From assembly GCA_963920525.1 (NCBI GenBank), contig OY986438.1, forward strand, positions 80,773,177-80,837,176: a DNA stretch of 64,000 bases, written 5' to 3'. Both the position numbers and the translations under genes were made by a program. Below, piece after piece: positions 11,935 to 21,357 of the stretch (the first letter of the stretch is position 1; each line of letters opens with the position of its first letter). Under the pieces are notes generated by a model, which searched no databases, was not told the origin of the DNA, and was given only the letters and a program-made list of their open reading frames with translations. Source of the stretch: Dichetophora obliterata (taxonomy: Eukaryota > Arthropoda > Insecta > Diptera > Sciomyzidae).

Positions 11935-13102
11935 TAGTGTTGCCATCATATCTCTTTTAAAAAGGACATGTTCTCTTTTTTTCTCGAAATCTTTTTTTAT
12001 CTTTTTTTACTAAAATTTACTAAAAATGCACACAAAGAAATTTTCATGAAAAGTATCAACTTTGATTTGCAAATTAATAGCTATATGGCAATGCTGTACG
12101 CCATCCCTGAACAAACATAACTTAATCCTAGCTGTAACCACTATATTTTTGCATAATTTATGTGTCCACTATGACAATTTCGTCCTAGCTATTTTTGCAC
12201 CCCTTTAGAGACATCGGTTAACCCTAAATTTGTTTTGAAGGTTTAGTTTTAGGTTTAAATGAAAGACAAAAAAGGTTTTGTTCAAAAATATTTAAACAGT
12301 ATGTAGCAATTAATTTTGAAACAGTCAAAAACGAGAAATTTTTACATTTCAATAAAAAATTTATATCTCTGGTCCTAACTAATATTAAGAAAAAACGTTT
12401 CAGGGAATTTTACTTGATATATAGATCTTTCAAAAAAACCTGCCCAAACCTGCACAAAATATGTTATGATTATTTAAAAGCATGGTCCAAAGAATTTAAA
12501 AAATTTTCAGTTTTTAAATGGATAAATTTAAATAAAATACTTAACTGTTTCAAATTTATTAACTTACGGAAAACAGATTACATAAATGACGCTTAGTAAT
12601 ATATTAATTTAATTTGCCAACCAAAACTTGGCTTCGAGCTTTTTTAACAAAAAATTATATTTTCAAAAACGTATCGTGTTTGGAGTTTTTTGACGCATGT
12701 TAAAAACAGAAACGGTTATTTAAACAAGCTCAAGAAAGCTTTAAGTATGATTCTGAGGAAGCTTGATAAGTTAATCACAATTTGATCTCGTTTGTTACTT
12801 TAGTTGACAAGACTTTAAAAAAAACTCTAATATGATTATTTATTTGGTCTCATTTACTTGAACTTCAACTTTATTTAACTTTTTGAAATAATAACTATAA
12901 AATGTTTTTTATTTACATTAACATTTATGTATTTATTTTATAACAAATTTTTTTAAAACTAAAAAACTGACAAAATAATATATAAAAAAAACGTGTTTAT
13001 TTGATGTTTTTACTTTGCAATAAATTTTATTAAATTTTAAAAAAGTCTCTTTTTGCCCTCTTTTATTTTGTCAAAAGTTTTCTTATTTTTCTGGTAACCC
13101 TA
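11935..13102 (+). mobile_element. hAT-family element remnant, nested in the 2.1-kb repeat
   Basis: An 8-bp direct repeat TGCAATTA flanks it (11927-11934 and 13103-13110). The ends pair as TAGTGTTGCCA and TAGGGTTACCA, the usual hAT terminus form. The interior is 1168 bp and AT-rich. The open frame at 12414-12596 has a stretch (YDYLKAWSKEFKKF then FKWINL) that resembles an internal part of hAT transposases, but this match is weak. The insertion-free second copy of the host repeat supports the boundaries. Confidence 0.75.
12414..12596 (+). pseudogene. Possible hAT transposase fragment
   Basis: A 60-codon frame contains CYDYLKAWSKEFKKF followed by VFKWINLNKI, a pattern I associate with a segment of insect hAT transposases. 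Upstream and downstream frames are broken. It lies inside an element with hAT ends and an 8-bp duplication, which supports the reading. The call rests on memory of the family, not on a search. Confidence 0.4.
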
Positions 13103-14242
13103 TGCAATTACGTTAAATAACCTGGTCGTTATGGTAGTTTTTCCTAGAAGTGAACCGTTTTAAAAATTTTGTTTAAAAAACCGTTTTTTACAAAAAACAT
13201 TCCCAAAAATCGAAGAATGCAAAATTTTAAAAAACGACAACTACAACAACGTGGTGGAATTATTTTGAGTCATTTTGTACAAAAATTTAAATAACCAAAA
13301 TTCGGAAAAAAGTTATAGTTTTTTAAAATTTACTTTTTTTTGCAATAATCCTATAAGTGCCTGTTTGAGGCATATCTAACACAAAAAAAAATCATAAAAA
13401 ATCGAAAAAGATATGTTTATCGCTTAAAATGACTTCAGTAATTTTAAAAAAATATTTCTGATTTATATTCAGAAATATTATTGGGTTCAAGGGTTGCCAG
13501 ATATCAGTTATCTCGGCACACCTGATCTAGGTTAAAATAATGAGAACTTTAAAAAGGAGATATTTTTAATTAAAGCAAGCAAACTTAACATAAATGATAA
13601 TAAAATGTAAAATTTCGGATCTATCCGAATTGATTTAGAGGCCGCTCAAGTGGTTTGTATATATTCGTATGCGTACAGTTATGCTGACGAGAGAATGGAA
13701 ATTAATTTTTATACGACTTGTGTTGCCCCCACTGTATGATTATTTCAACTTCTTACTATTGTTTGCTCTTTAAGCTCAGTAACAAAAATAACAATATTTC
13801 CATGTGTATTGCAATCAGCGTAGCCAGACGTTTTTTTAAAAAAACTAAATTAAAAAAAAACTGTATTTCCAACAAAAAAACTGTAACCCTAAAAAGCAAG
13901 TTTTATTTGATTGGTATTTATTTATTTATTAAAATGAAAATAATAAAAACAATTCATTAACAAAAACATAAACAATAACATAAGCAGTTACAAAAAAACT
14001 TTAAATAACATTTGTACTTTTGAAGTTATAATCTTACGACATTTTTCAGTATTTTTGAAAGGGTTTCATATAAAAAATTTAAAATTAAGTGTCAAAATAA
14101 GGCATCGTATTTTTTTTCTCTGATATTGCGGATGAGAACACTTTATTATTATTCCACCATGCTTTTGAATAAATCACATTTTTTTTTAAATTTGATTTCA
14201 AAAATTTTTGTAAATTGACTTGTCAATTTTGTTGGACATTTA

Positions 14243-14513
14243 CAGCCCTATTCGGGCAAATTAACAAATTGTTAACCAGTATTTTGAATATTTCTGTGTT
14301 TTTGTTGTAATTTTTTATTTCAAAACAAAAGTTGAAGCTCGAACTAATAAATTTTAATAAAAATTTCAGTTATTTTTAATGCTTTTCAGTTATTGATGAT
14401 TTCATTAAAAAATTTTGATTTTTTAAGCTTGAAATTTTGTATTGAAAACAACAAACAAATAGAAATATTCAAAATACTGGTTAACAATTTGTTAATTTGC
14501 CAGAATAGAGCTG
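14243..14513. mobile_element. Hairpin MITE nested in the hAT remnant (271 bp)
   Basis: The arms pair over about 55 bases. They begin CAGCCCTATTCGGGCAAATT on the left and CAGCTCTATTCTGGCAAATT on the complemented right. Both flanks are TTA (14240-14242 and 14514-14516), fitting a PIF/Harbinger-type TWA duplication. There is no coding capacity. It interrupts the hAT remnant, so it arrived later. Confidence 0.78.
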
Positions 14514-14526
14514 TTAGTTTGATTTA

Positions 14527-14721
14527 TCATATTGAATACAACTTTATGCATTCTTTTTTAAGAGATATTTTGTTCTTAAAATACCACAAAGTGCAAGAAT
14601 TTACTGACTTATTTTTATGTTTTCTTTTATAAATATTAGTTAAAGAAAATATTCTTTCTACTTTTGCTATGGCTTTTGGAATGCCAAGAGCAGCAGAAAC
14701 CGTTTTTCTTAAAGAGGACAT
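14527..14721 (-). pseudogene. hAT transposase C-terminal dimerisation fragment
   Basis: The frame reads ALGIPKAIAKVERIFSLTNI followed by a basic stretch (YKRKHKNKS). This is the hAT dimerisation pattern, in which a short helix with IP is followed by xxxxERxFS. The frame ends within a few codons of the nested MITE, and no full transposase can be assembled around it. In intact hAT proteins this domain mediates dimer formation needed for transposition. Confidence 0.7.
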
Positions 14722-15185
14722 GCTTCACTGCCATCGCTTTTTTTATTTTTAAAATAGATTCCCAAAAAACTTCAATATCAGTATTTAAATCACTAAAATT
14801 AATTTGACGTAATTCTCATCATTCATCATAAACTTCTTGCAATTCAACAATGCTCACAACATTTGTCAAATGTCGACTCAACTGCGATATAGATGGGTGA
14901 TAAGTATTTAAAACTTAGTTGAAGACAGAAGTTCCACATCTTATAAAAATGCATTATCAAATTCATTGTTTATTACATAGCCAACATAAAATTTTACGCA
15001 ATGTTCTCTTAAATCGATTTTCTCAGATTGTGGTAATTTGTAAGTTAAATATTTTTATTTTCTTTTTCAAATCTGAAATTCAAAAAGACTGTATTTTGCA
15101 CTACGAGTCATTTTAAAAATCTGCAAGCCTGTTTAAAAAACTAGTTTACAGTTAATACTCTGAATATGGCAACGCTGGTTGTAAT

Positions 15186-15777
15186 TCAAAGATTTGACTT
15201 CGTCGATGCATCGAAAGCATTAGAAAACTAGTAAAGAATTATCGAAAATAAAGGATCGAAAGCAAGAAATACCCTCACGGCCGTTTTGTAGTTTATTCGA
15301 AGTCTTGAATGATGCATTTTTTATAACATCACTTTTAAAAGGCGTGGTTTTATCCAAATATTTCACATTTTAAACATAAAATCTATTTTATTAATTAATT
15401 ATTATGAGCGTTATTTTTTTTAATTTATAAAGGTGTACTATTATTATGACGTAATTTTGTATGAGAGGTTGGCGGAATTTTCAGTTTTTGTACTAATTTT
15501 CTACCTTCGAATGCATATCAAAGTTAAAAAATTATTTGCAAAATTTGAAGTCATTATACTCAATTTTTTGGAATTTAAGGAGATTTTACATCTTTCAAAA
15601 ATGTCACTTTGTATGGGAGGTAAAAGTGGTCTTCATAATATTTTTATAAATTTCATACTTAAAGTGCATATCAAGGGTTAAAGCTTATGTGCAAAATTTA
15701 AAATTACAAGATTTTTGTCGAATTAAAAGAGACTTTGCCGTTTTGGTAAAGTCACTTTGTATAGGACGTAGGCGAAC
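15186..15777. other. Non-coding DNA with no recognised feature
   Basis: The 82-codon frame at 15433-15681 has no family features. Nothing else is supported. Confidence 0.4.
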
Positions 15778-16169
15778 CCTATTAGAAAAAAATACATAAT
15801 TTTGGAATTCTGACAACGGATTCGGATTTAGCGACATATTTTTTACCTTATGTTCGCACCAGCACCGAATACGTAAAAATAAAAAAATTAAGGTGGCAAC
15901 CCTATTACCCAATTTGAATTTTGAAATTGTAAATTCAGATTAGAAATTAGCGACCCCTTAAAACTGGTAAATGATGTTTAAAACTCTTAAAAATACATAT
16001 GAGGTGGCAGCCCTATTATATAAAAATTACATTATTTTGAAATTCTGACAACGGATTCCGATTCAGCGACCCATTTTTACCTATAGTTCGCGCCAATAAA
16101 TTTGCACCGAATTAGTACAAATAAAAAAATTAGGCTGCAACCTATAACCCATGTTAAATTTTAGAATTC

Positions 16170-16841
16170 AGGGGGTCAATTCCCGTTCTGCGTTATCGTC
16201 TTATGAAAAGTGTTTTCAGCTTTACACGAAATACGCTATTCCCGTTGTGTGTTGCTGAAATGAAAACAAAGCTAACGCCGGATGCAAACGCGCGTTATCG
16301 ACTTACTATATTAGTTTCGGCTATTTTATGCTACCGAAAAACTTATCTTGGTTATATTTATTTATGCAAAATTCATTATATTTTTATTTTTTATTGTTTA
16401 TTTTTAATATATAGTTTTACTTTCTCAATCAAGTTTATAGCTTTGGGAAAGCGATATAAGTCGAAGTGTTCCTCTGCAATTCTGGTGAATGAGTTTACTT
16501 CATCGCGAAGTCTCCTCCTAAAAATCCTTGGGTTTTCTCTACATAAATCAATTAAAAGAATGTTGAAGTCATAACCAAGTTATCATCATTATCATGTTCA
16601 ATAGTCATTTTTGTAAATGTTTTCTACCATCTAATATGTTGTTTACATTTATTTTTCATAAAAGCTTTGTTTAATAGACATTCAGCAACTCTCAAATGCT
16701 ATTCAGCAACTACTTTCCATTAGGCGAACAAGAATAGCGTTTTTGTGCGCAGTAAAATGAAAAAGTGAAATCTTTAAATGAAAACTACTGTGAAAAGCTT
16801 TTTTTCACTTCACTTTAACGTAAAACGGGAATTGACCCTCT
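16170..16841 (-). mobile_element. Harbinger-like MITE with residual N-terminal coding piece (about 670 bp)
   Basis: The termini are AGGGGGTCAATTCCCGTT and the complement of AGAGGGTCAATTCCCGTT. The flanks are GAATTC on each side, or GAATTCAG if the outer two bases belong to the target, so the duplication length is ambiguous. The sequence around the site matches an unbroken unit of the tandem block, which confirms the insertion. The minus strand carries a short frame resembling the N-terminus of Harbinger transposases. Because classical PIF/Harbinger duplicates 3 bp, the family is not settled. Confidence 0.65.
16391..16579 (-). pseudogene. Harbinger-transposase-like N-terminal fragment
   Basis: The minus-strand frame contains LLIDLCRENPRIFRRRL and later EEHFDLYRFPKAINLIEKV. 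Many HARBI1-like transposases begin with an ENPRIFRxR motif followed by an acidic linker and an (F/Y)RF-x-K segment, which matches this order. The piece has no start codon and stops after about 60 residues. It probably survives from a longer parent element. The opposite-strand frame at 16203-16574 is longer but has no family features. Confidence 0.5.
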
Positions 16842-16976
16842 GAATTCAGATTCGAAATCAGCGACCCCCTAAAACTATAAAATTATGTTTAAAACTCTAA
16901 AAAATACCTATTATTAGGTGGCAACCCTTAAAATTTAATTCATTCTATAATTATTTGATTCACTGGTTTTTGAAAT

Positions 16977-17170
16977 AATCACATATAAGTACTACTTTGG
17001 AAACTACTTATACTCATTCATACTAATTTTTGTGTATGCGGCTCATGATTCAAAAATGTGATTCACTTTATTTTTTAATCAATCACATATGAATACTACT
17101 TTGGAAAGTACTTATACTTATTCATACTTATTTTTGAGTAGGTGGGTCATTGAGTAAAAAATGTGATTCG
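16977..17170 (+). repeat. Tandem duplication (about 104-bp unit, two copies)
   Basis: The units start at 16977 and 17081. Each opens with AATCACATAT and closes with ATGTGATTC, so each unit is also bracketed by a short inverted repeat. The internal sequence TACTACTTTGGAAA is shared. No coding potential. Confidence 0.75.
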
Positions 17171-17834
17171 TTTCAGATCTTTGGTGGCTATGCATTGTTT
17201 TACAACACAGAACATTACAGAAGATTTAAAAAACACAGTTTCGATTAAATATTCGGATAATATTTATTGTTTATTTCTGGAAAACAAAGATCAATTCTGT
17301 AAGAAAAATAATTAAATGAGATTATTCAGAAGATTCATAAAATTATTTAAAAAATAATAATATAGTAGTAAAAACTGTTTTTCAAAAAACTGCTAAGAAA
17401 CATTGTTTTTAAACTTTTTTGGTGAAGCTCTCATGAAAAAAAGTAAAATTTAAATTGCGTTGTTCTCTGATATCGACTTGTGCATTTCTCCAACTTTTAA
17501 ATATGTTTTGTGAATGTCCGGAAAAGTAAAGACAATTTGTCTGGACAGAATTAAGAGATTGTTCCATAATCTTTTGACTTTTTTTTAAGAAAAATATTTA
17601 TAAATTTTTTGTTTTTATTGATATCAAAATTTTGCCCGCACCTTATTAGGATATTTTCTGTATCTTATTCCGAAAAAATTATCGGCAGATATAAGAAAAT
17701 TAATAAAAAGTTGCTAAAAAACACATTTTTATTATTACCAATGCTCTAATTGTAATAAACATGTAATTTATTATTTTATGTTTTTTATTTCTTGAATGCA
17801 CTTCTCAATATATTACGTTAGTAATTGCTATTAG
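17171..17834. other. AT-rich non-coding DNA
   Basis: No gene or repeat structure was recognised. Confidence 0.4.
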
Positions 17835-17912
17835 TGGTGGCCGTAGCCTACTGGGTTGAGTTCGTGTAAGCTATAGAACCTCATTAGCCCGGGTTCAATC
17901 CCCATCTCGGAC
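17835..17912 (+). repeat. tRNA-derived SINE-like head
   Basis: The stretch has a pol III A box (GTAGCCTACTGGGTTGAG) and, about 45 bases on, a B box (GGGTTCAATCCCC). The cloverleaf is incomplete and acceptor pairing is poor, so this is not a working tRNA gene. It is more likely the head of a SINE whose body runs into the following 150 bases (a segment with repeated TCGTCACG). No poly-A tail or target duplication could be fixed. Confidence 0.55.
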
Positions 17913-18149
17913 AGAATGTTTCTGAAATGAAACTTCTTAGGAAGCGATTTGATATTGAGGGTAAAATTTTTGGAGTATCGTCACGAAAACTTTGCGTCAT
18001 AAAAAATATTTCGAGTTTCGTCACGTTTTTGTGCACAAGAGCAATGATATTTTATATTTTTTGTATGGGGACCCTCGAAGGATGGCAGATAGAGTGTTAA
18101 GAAGAAATGTTAAGATAGAAAATTGAAAAGGACTAGCTCTTCTTTAAGG

Positions 18150-18312
18150 AATAGAGAACGTGTGTCACACACAATGGTAGCTTTCAGCGGAGTCAATAGT
18201 TGGCAACTGTTTTTTTTTAAATTTGAGTGAGAAATCTTTGCAATTAAATGATTCATTCACAGCAGGTGACTCCCCAAAATGCAGCCAATGTGTGTGACAC
18301 ACGTTCTCTATT
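18150..18312. mobile_element. Short MITE (163 bp)
   Basis: The ends are inverted repeats starting AATAGAGAACGTGTGTCACA and pair over about 24 bases, with near-perfect match. The interior is about 110 bp with no coding capacity. No target duplication is obvious. Confidence 0.7.
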
Positions 18313-18478
18313 TTGTTTTCTTTTGCTTAACATTCGACGGTCTAAACACGAAATGACACTCCTAACTTTTACTTATTATACCATGTCCCATGTCCCAGTC
18401 AGAGAATATGCTGCCGACATTTATAAAACTACAAATGTTTTTATGTTGGTCATGAAACTCAAATACACGCTCTTGGAT

Positions 18479-19266
18479 CAGGGATGGCCATGATAACAAA
18501 TCACGAATACTGATTATGATAAAATGTATTCAGATTGCACAGATTACTTAATTTTTCTAAATATTCAGAAAAATCACATTCAAAACCAATTTAAAATACT
18601 TTCAATTAAGTAATCATGGTAAGATTATAAAAAATAAAGTAATCATGCGAGGTGATTACATGATTTTTTAAAAAATCAAGTAATCGTAACATGGAATTGC
18701 ATGATTTTTCAATAAATCAATAATCAATAATCAGACCCAGCTTTTAGTGATTACAGATTACTTCTCGTCAGACAAAAAATTCAAAATTTGTATGTAATTT
18801 TATTATTTCAGTAATTGCTATTTGGTTTACCATAAATACAATATTTTCTTCAGCAGCTATTAAAGTGATCTTATTGTTTGTTAGATTGGTTTTGTTAAAG
18901 AAGTGTAACAACAGTGATCAGACACCTTTTCTGTATGTTACTTATCTCAGTTTTACAGTTGAACCACATATATAAATAAATACAGATATATTAGTTAAAG
19001 AAATCTGCAATCGACGATTGATTAAGCCTGATTACTGATAAATTTCTTAATCAGAATAATTCATTCATTACAGGAAAATGATTGATTACTTAAATAAATC
19101 ACTGATTACTTTTGCATGATTACTTATTTTTCAAAAAAATCACTAAATACTTTAAAGTAATTCAAAAATTTTTTAAGTAATCAAGAAATAAATTTGTGTA
19201 TGATTAATTGTTATCAGTAATTTTTTATAATCATTACACGAAAGTAATCATTACTGGCCAACCCTT
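18479..19266. mobile_element. hAT MITE rich in GTAATCA motifs (788 bp)
   Basis: The left end is CAGGGATGGCCA and the complemented right end is AAGGGTTGGCCA, a hAT terminus. The flanking octamers TCTTGGAT (18471-18478) and TCTTTGAT (19267-19274) match at seven of eight positions. Within the element the motif AGTAATCA or its complement TGATTACT occurs well over ten times on both strands, a density expected of clustered subterminal transposase sites. There is no transposase frame. Confidence 0.85.
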
Positions 19267-19321
19267 TCTTTGATATTGGCTACCAGGAGCTCAGCAAATG
19301 CATTAAGCATGGCAAAATTAA

Positions 19322-19509
19322 ACAAAGTAGTGTTAGGGCGGAGAGCCGGTGACCGAAACTGTCAAAACGAAGTTGACATTTCATACAAAAATCTGCAACC
19401 AATGAGAATGCAATATGAAAGCAAAAATTAGCGAATACATCAAAATGGATGAGTTTGACAAATATGGTCACTTACAAAGAAAACACATTCAGCCCTAACA
19501 CTACCTTGT
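19322..19509. mobile_element. Short TIR element (about 188 bp)
   Basis: The left end ACAAAGTAGTGTTAGGGC pairs with the complement of the right end (ACAAGGTAGTGTTAGGGC), with one mismatch in 18. A 26-bp interior block (19353-19378) recurs in inverted orientation at 45119-45144. No coding capacity and no certain target duplication. Confidence 0.65.
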
Positions 19510-19585
19510 CTAATTCTACTATGGCAGCAAGCAACCATCAATAAGTTTATCGTCTGACAAATCGTGCCTTCATAAAGAAATCATA

Positions 19586-19598
19586 AAGGATATTTACT
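19586..19598 (+). repeat. 5-prime target-site duplication of the jockey element
   Basis: AAGGATATTTACT is repeated exactly at 28756-28768 just after the element's A-rich tail. It marks the insertion site of the retrotransposon. Confidence 0.9.
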
Positions 19599-19807
19599 CA
19601 TTGATTGGTGGTGCGTGGTTGCGAGTAAACGTAATTTTGTTTTAAAATTAGTAGCAATCGATTAAACATTAAATCTACTGTAAGTAGTGCACAATAATTG
19701 TGAAATAATAAACTCAAATATAAGTGCGGGAAAAACTAAAACCTTGTGCTTATAAAACTGATTTTGTCTTCGCGTTTCGCACGCGCACGCGTGTCACTCC
19801 ACGCAAA

Positions 19808-21357
19808 ATGGAGGAAAACGAAAAACTTAACTTTATGAAAGTCATTAATGACAACGATCTGCTTATTAAAAAATCAAATCAAACTTCAATCAGCTCAGAT
19901 TGAAAGTTTAAACAATAATGTCGTGCAGTTAAATATAAATCTTGCTGCGCTCACCAAATCTATGGACAGCAAAGCTGCAAACTCTACGGCGTCATCAAGC
20001 TGTACTTCTGGTAAGCGACGCTGCGAAAATTCAAGTGACGCTGTGGCTATAGAAAACAAAAAAAAGAAATGTACTTACTTATGCGGCAAATGCTGTGTCG
20101 CTTGAAGATAGTTTTGACGACATTTCTGACACCTTTTCTGAAGGTGAAAATTTGTGTGGATTCAATTCAACCAGCAATGTTAACACCAACGCTGCCACCA
20201 ACAAGCCCCTGTTTAAACCAGCTAAAAATTCAACAAAGCCAATAAATCAGCTAAAAACCAACACTTGGGCTGACATGGTTTCTGATAATAACAACAAACA
20301 GCGTAGCAACAAGACAACGCCAATTCAGCTTGGCATCATTGAAAATGGTGACTACAATTGTCTGTTAAGCAACTTGCGCATGAAATTTGGCAAGACTGAC
20401 TATGAGTGGGTACAGTTACGCAAAAGCGTTGCGCCGCGCATACTTTTCCAAGATTTGCAAGTCAAAAAGAACATCATGGATTTCTTAACTGAGGGTGGAT
20501 ACGAATACAACACGTTCGCTGAAAAGGGCTTCAAGCGCAAAGCATACATCGTGCGTGGTTTGATACATGGCAACATTGATGACAACATCAAATTAATTGC
20601 AAGCACTCTCGATGAATTTCAAGTTACTGGGGTGGTAAACATTTCCTTTTTCGAAACGCCGACCATGAAACGCAACAAAGATTCTACTCCCCTATATCAG
20701 GTCGTCTTGGATGGTAGTACAGATGTTTCTTGTCTAGCACAAATTAAAAATATTGATGCTTTTCGAGTAAAATTTGAATGCATGATTAACAAAAAATCTG
20801 TTCAATGTCGTCGTTGTCAACGATTTTCACACACAGCTTCGTCTTTCTCATTCAAATTTCGTTGTGTTCAATGCGTCGGAGATCACGGTCCTGGGTCTTG
20901 CCCTAGATTAACAAACAAAAAAATTCAAATTGGCTGTATCAATTGTAAAATGGCTGGCATAATTCCACATGATCATACTGCTAATGATTTACTGCATTGC
21001 AAGTTCTTCAATAATATCAAAAATAAGCGTGGAGTGGCTTCTTCTGGCGCTGGCTCTTCATCGAAGTTAAACGCAAATCCACATTTTTCTGTTCCTGTTC
21101 CTACAGCTGCAAAGACAAATCGACAGCTCTTCACATCTGGTCTCAACAAGCATAGCACCTTGGAGGACATACTTACACCAGCAAATAATCCGTATTTTAA
21201 TAAAAGCCAACAAAAAAATGTAAATTCTAAAGATGTACAAATTAAATTGGGTAAGTCGTATGACAATCCTTCTGGTAACAGCAATGATGGTAGTAACAAA
21301 AATAAATTGCGCAGGGTTTTCGAACAACTTTGCGGTATCATTGATGAACTGCTTTAG
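19808..21357 (+). pseudogene. Jockey-type ORF1 (gag-like nucleocapsid), frameshifted
   Basis: ORF1 starts MEENEKLNF at 19808, loses frame in an A run near 19870 and again near 20085, then stays open from 20095 to its TAG. Order of parts: a short coiled-coil-like N-terminus (SAQIESLNNNVVQLN), a Ser/Asn-rich linker, a PRE_C2HC-type region (about 20640-20800) and CCHC-like zinc knuckles near 20800-21000 (CRRCQRFSHT, then CVQCVGDHGPGSCPR, then CINCKMAG). In the first knuckle the last cysteine is replaced by phenylalanine. Such proteins bind element RNA for reverse transcription. The stop codon directly touches the ATG of ORF2 (TAGATG). Confidence 0.85.

Larger units (their letters stand above)
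10351..13660 (+). repeat. 2.1-kb unclassified dispersed repeat, copy 1 (with hAT insertion)
   Basis: Apart from an inserted 1.17-kb element (11935-13102), this stretch aligns end to end with 34221-36325. Both start at ATCACATATGTTGACAACAG and end at CAAGTGG-Y-TTGTAT. The net length is about 2.13 kb versus 2.10 kb. It is AT-rich, with no recognised protein and no terminal inverted repeats. Direct orientation of both copies and sharp shared ends suggest a mobile element of unknown class. It starts about 180 bp after the LINE fragment. Confidence 0.8.
13816..15177 (-). mobile_element. hAT element remnant (1.36 kb)
   Basis: The ends are CAGCGTAGCCA and the complement of CAGCGTTGCCA, a standard hAT terminus. 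The flanking octamers ATTGCAAT (13808-13815) and GTTGTAAT (15178-15185) match at six of eight positions, an aged target duplication. A transposase C-terminal fragment lies on the minus strand (14527-14721), and a hairpin MITE is nested at 14243-14513. Confidence 0.78.
15778..16930 (+). repeat. Tandem repeat block (two units of about 250 bp), split by a MITE
   Basis: Each unit contains two related halves. One reads GAATTCTGACAACGGATTC then AGCGACC; the other has TTCAGATT...AGCGACCCC and TTTAAAACTC. Both close with GGTGGCAACCCTA-like sequence. Unit 1 spans about 15778-16012 and unit 2 about 16013-16930, the latter interrupted by the element at 16170-16841. The same family occurs inverted at 36640-37080. 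Confidence 0.7.

Noticed and set aside
16203..16574. 123-codon plus-strand frame in the MITE at 16170-16841
   Set aside because: No family features. The shorter minus-strand frame has a Harbinger-like motif order, which explains the locus better.
15778..17170. CRISPR array
   Set aside because: The repeats are long, diverged and without regular short spacers, and the locus is clearly eukaryotic.
17835..17912. Functional tRNA gene
   Set aside because: A and B boxes are present but the acceptor and anticodon stems do not pair well.
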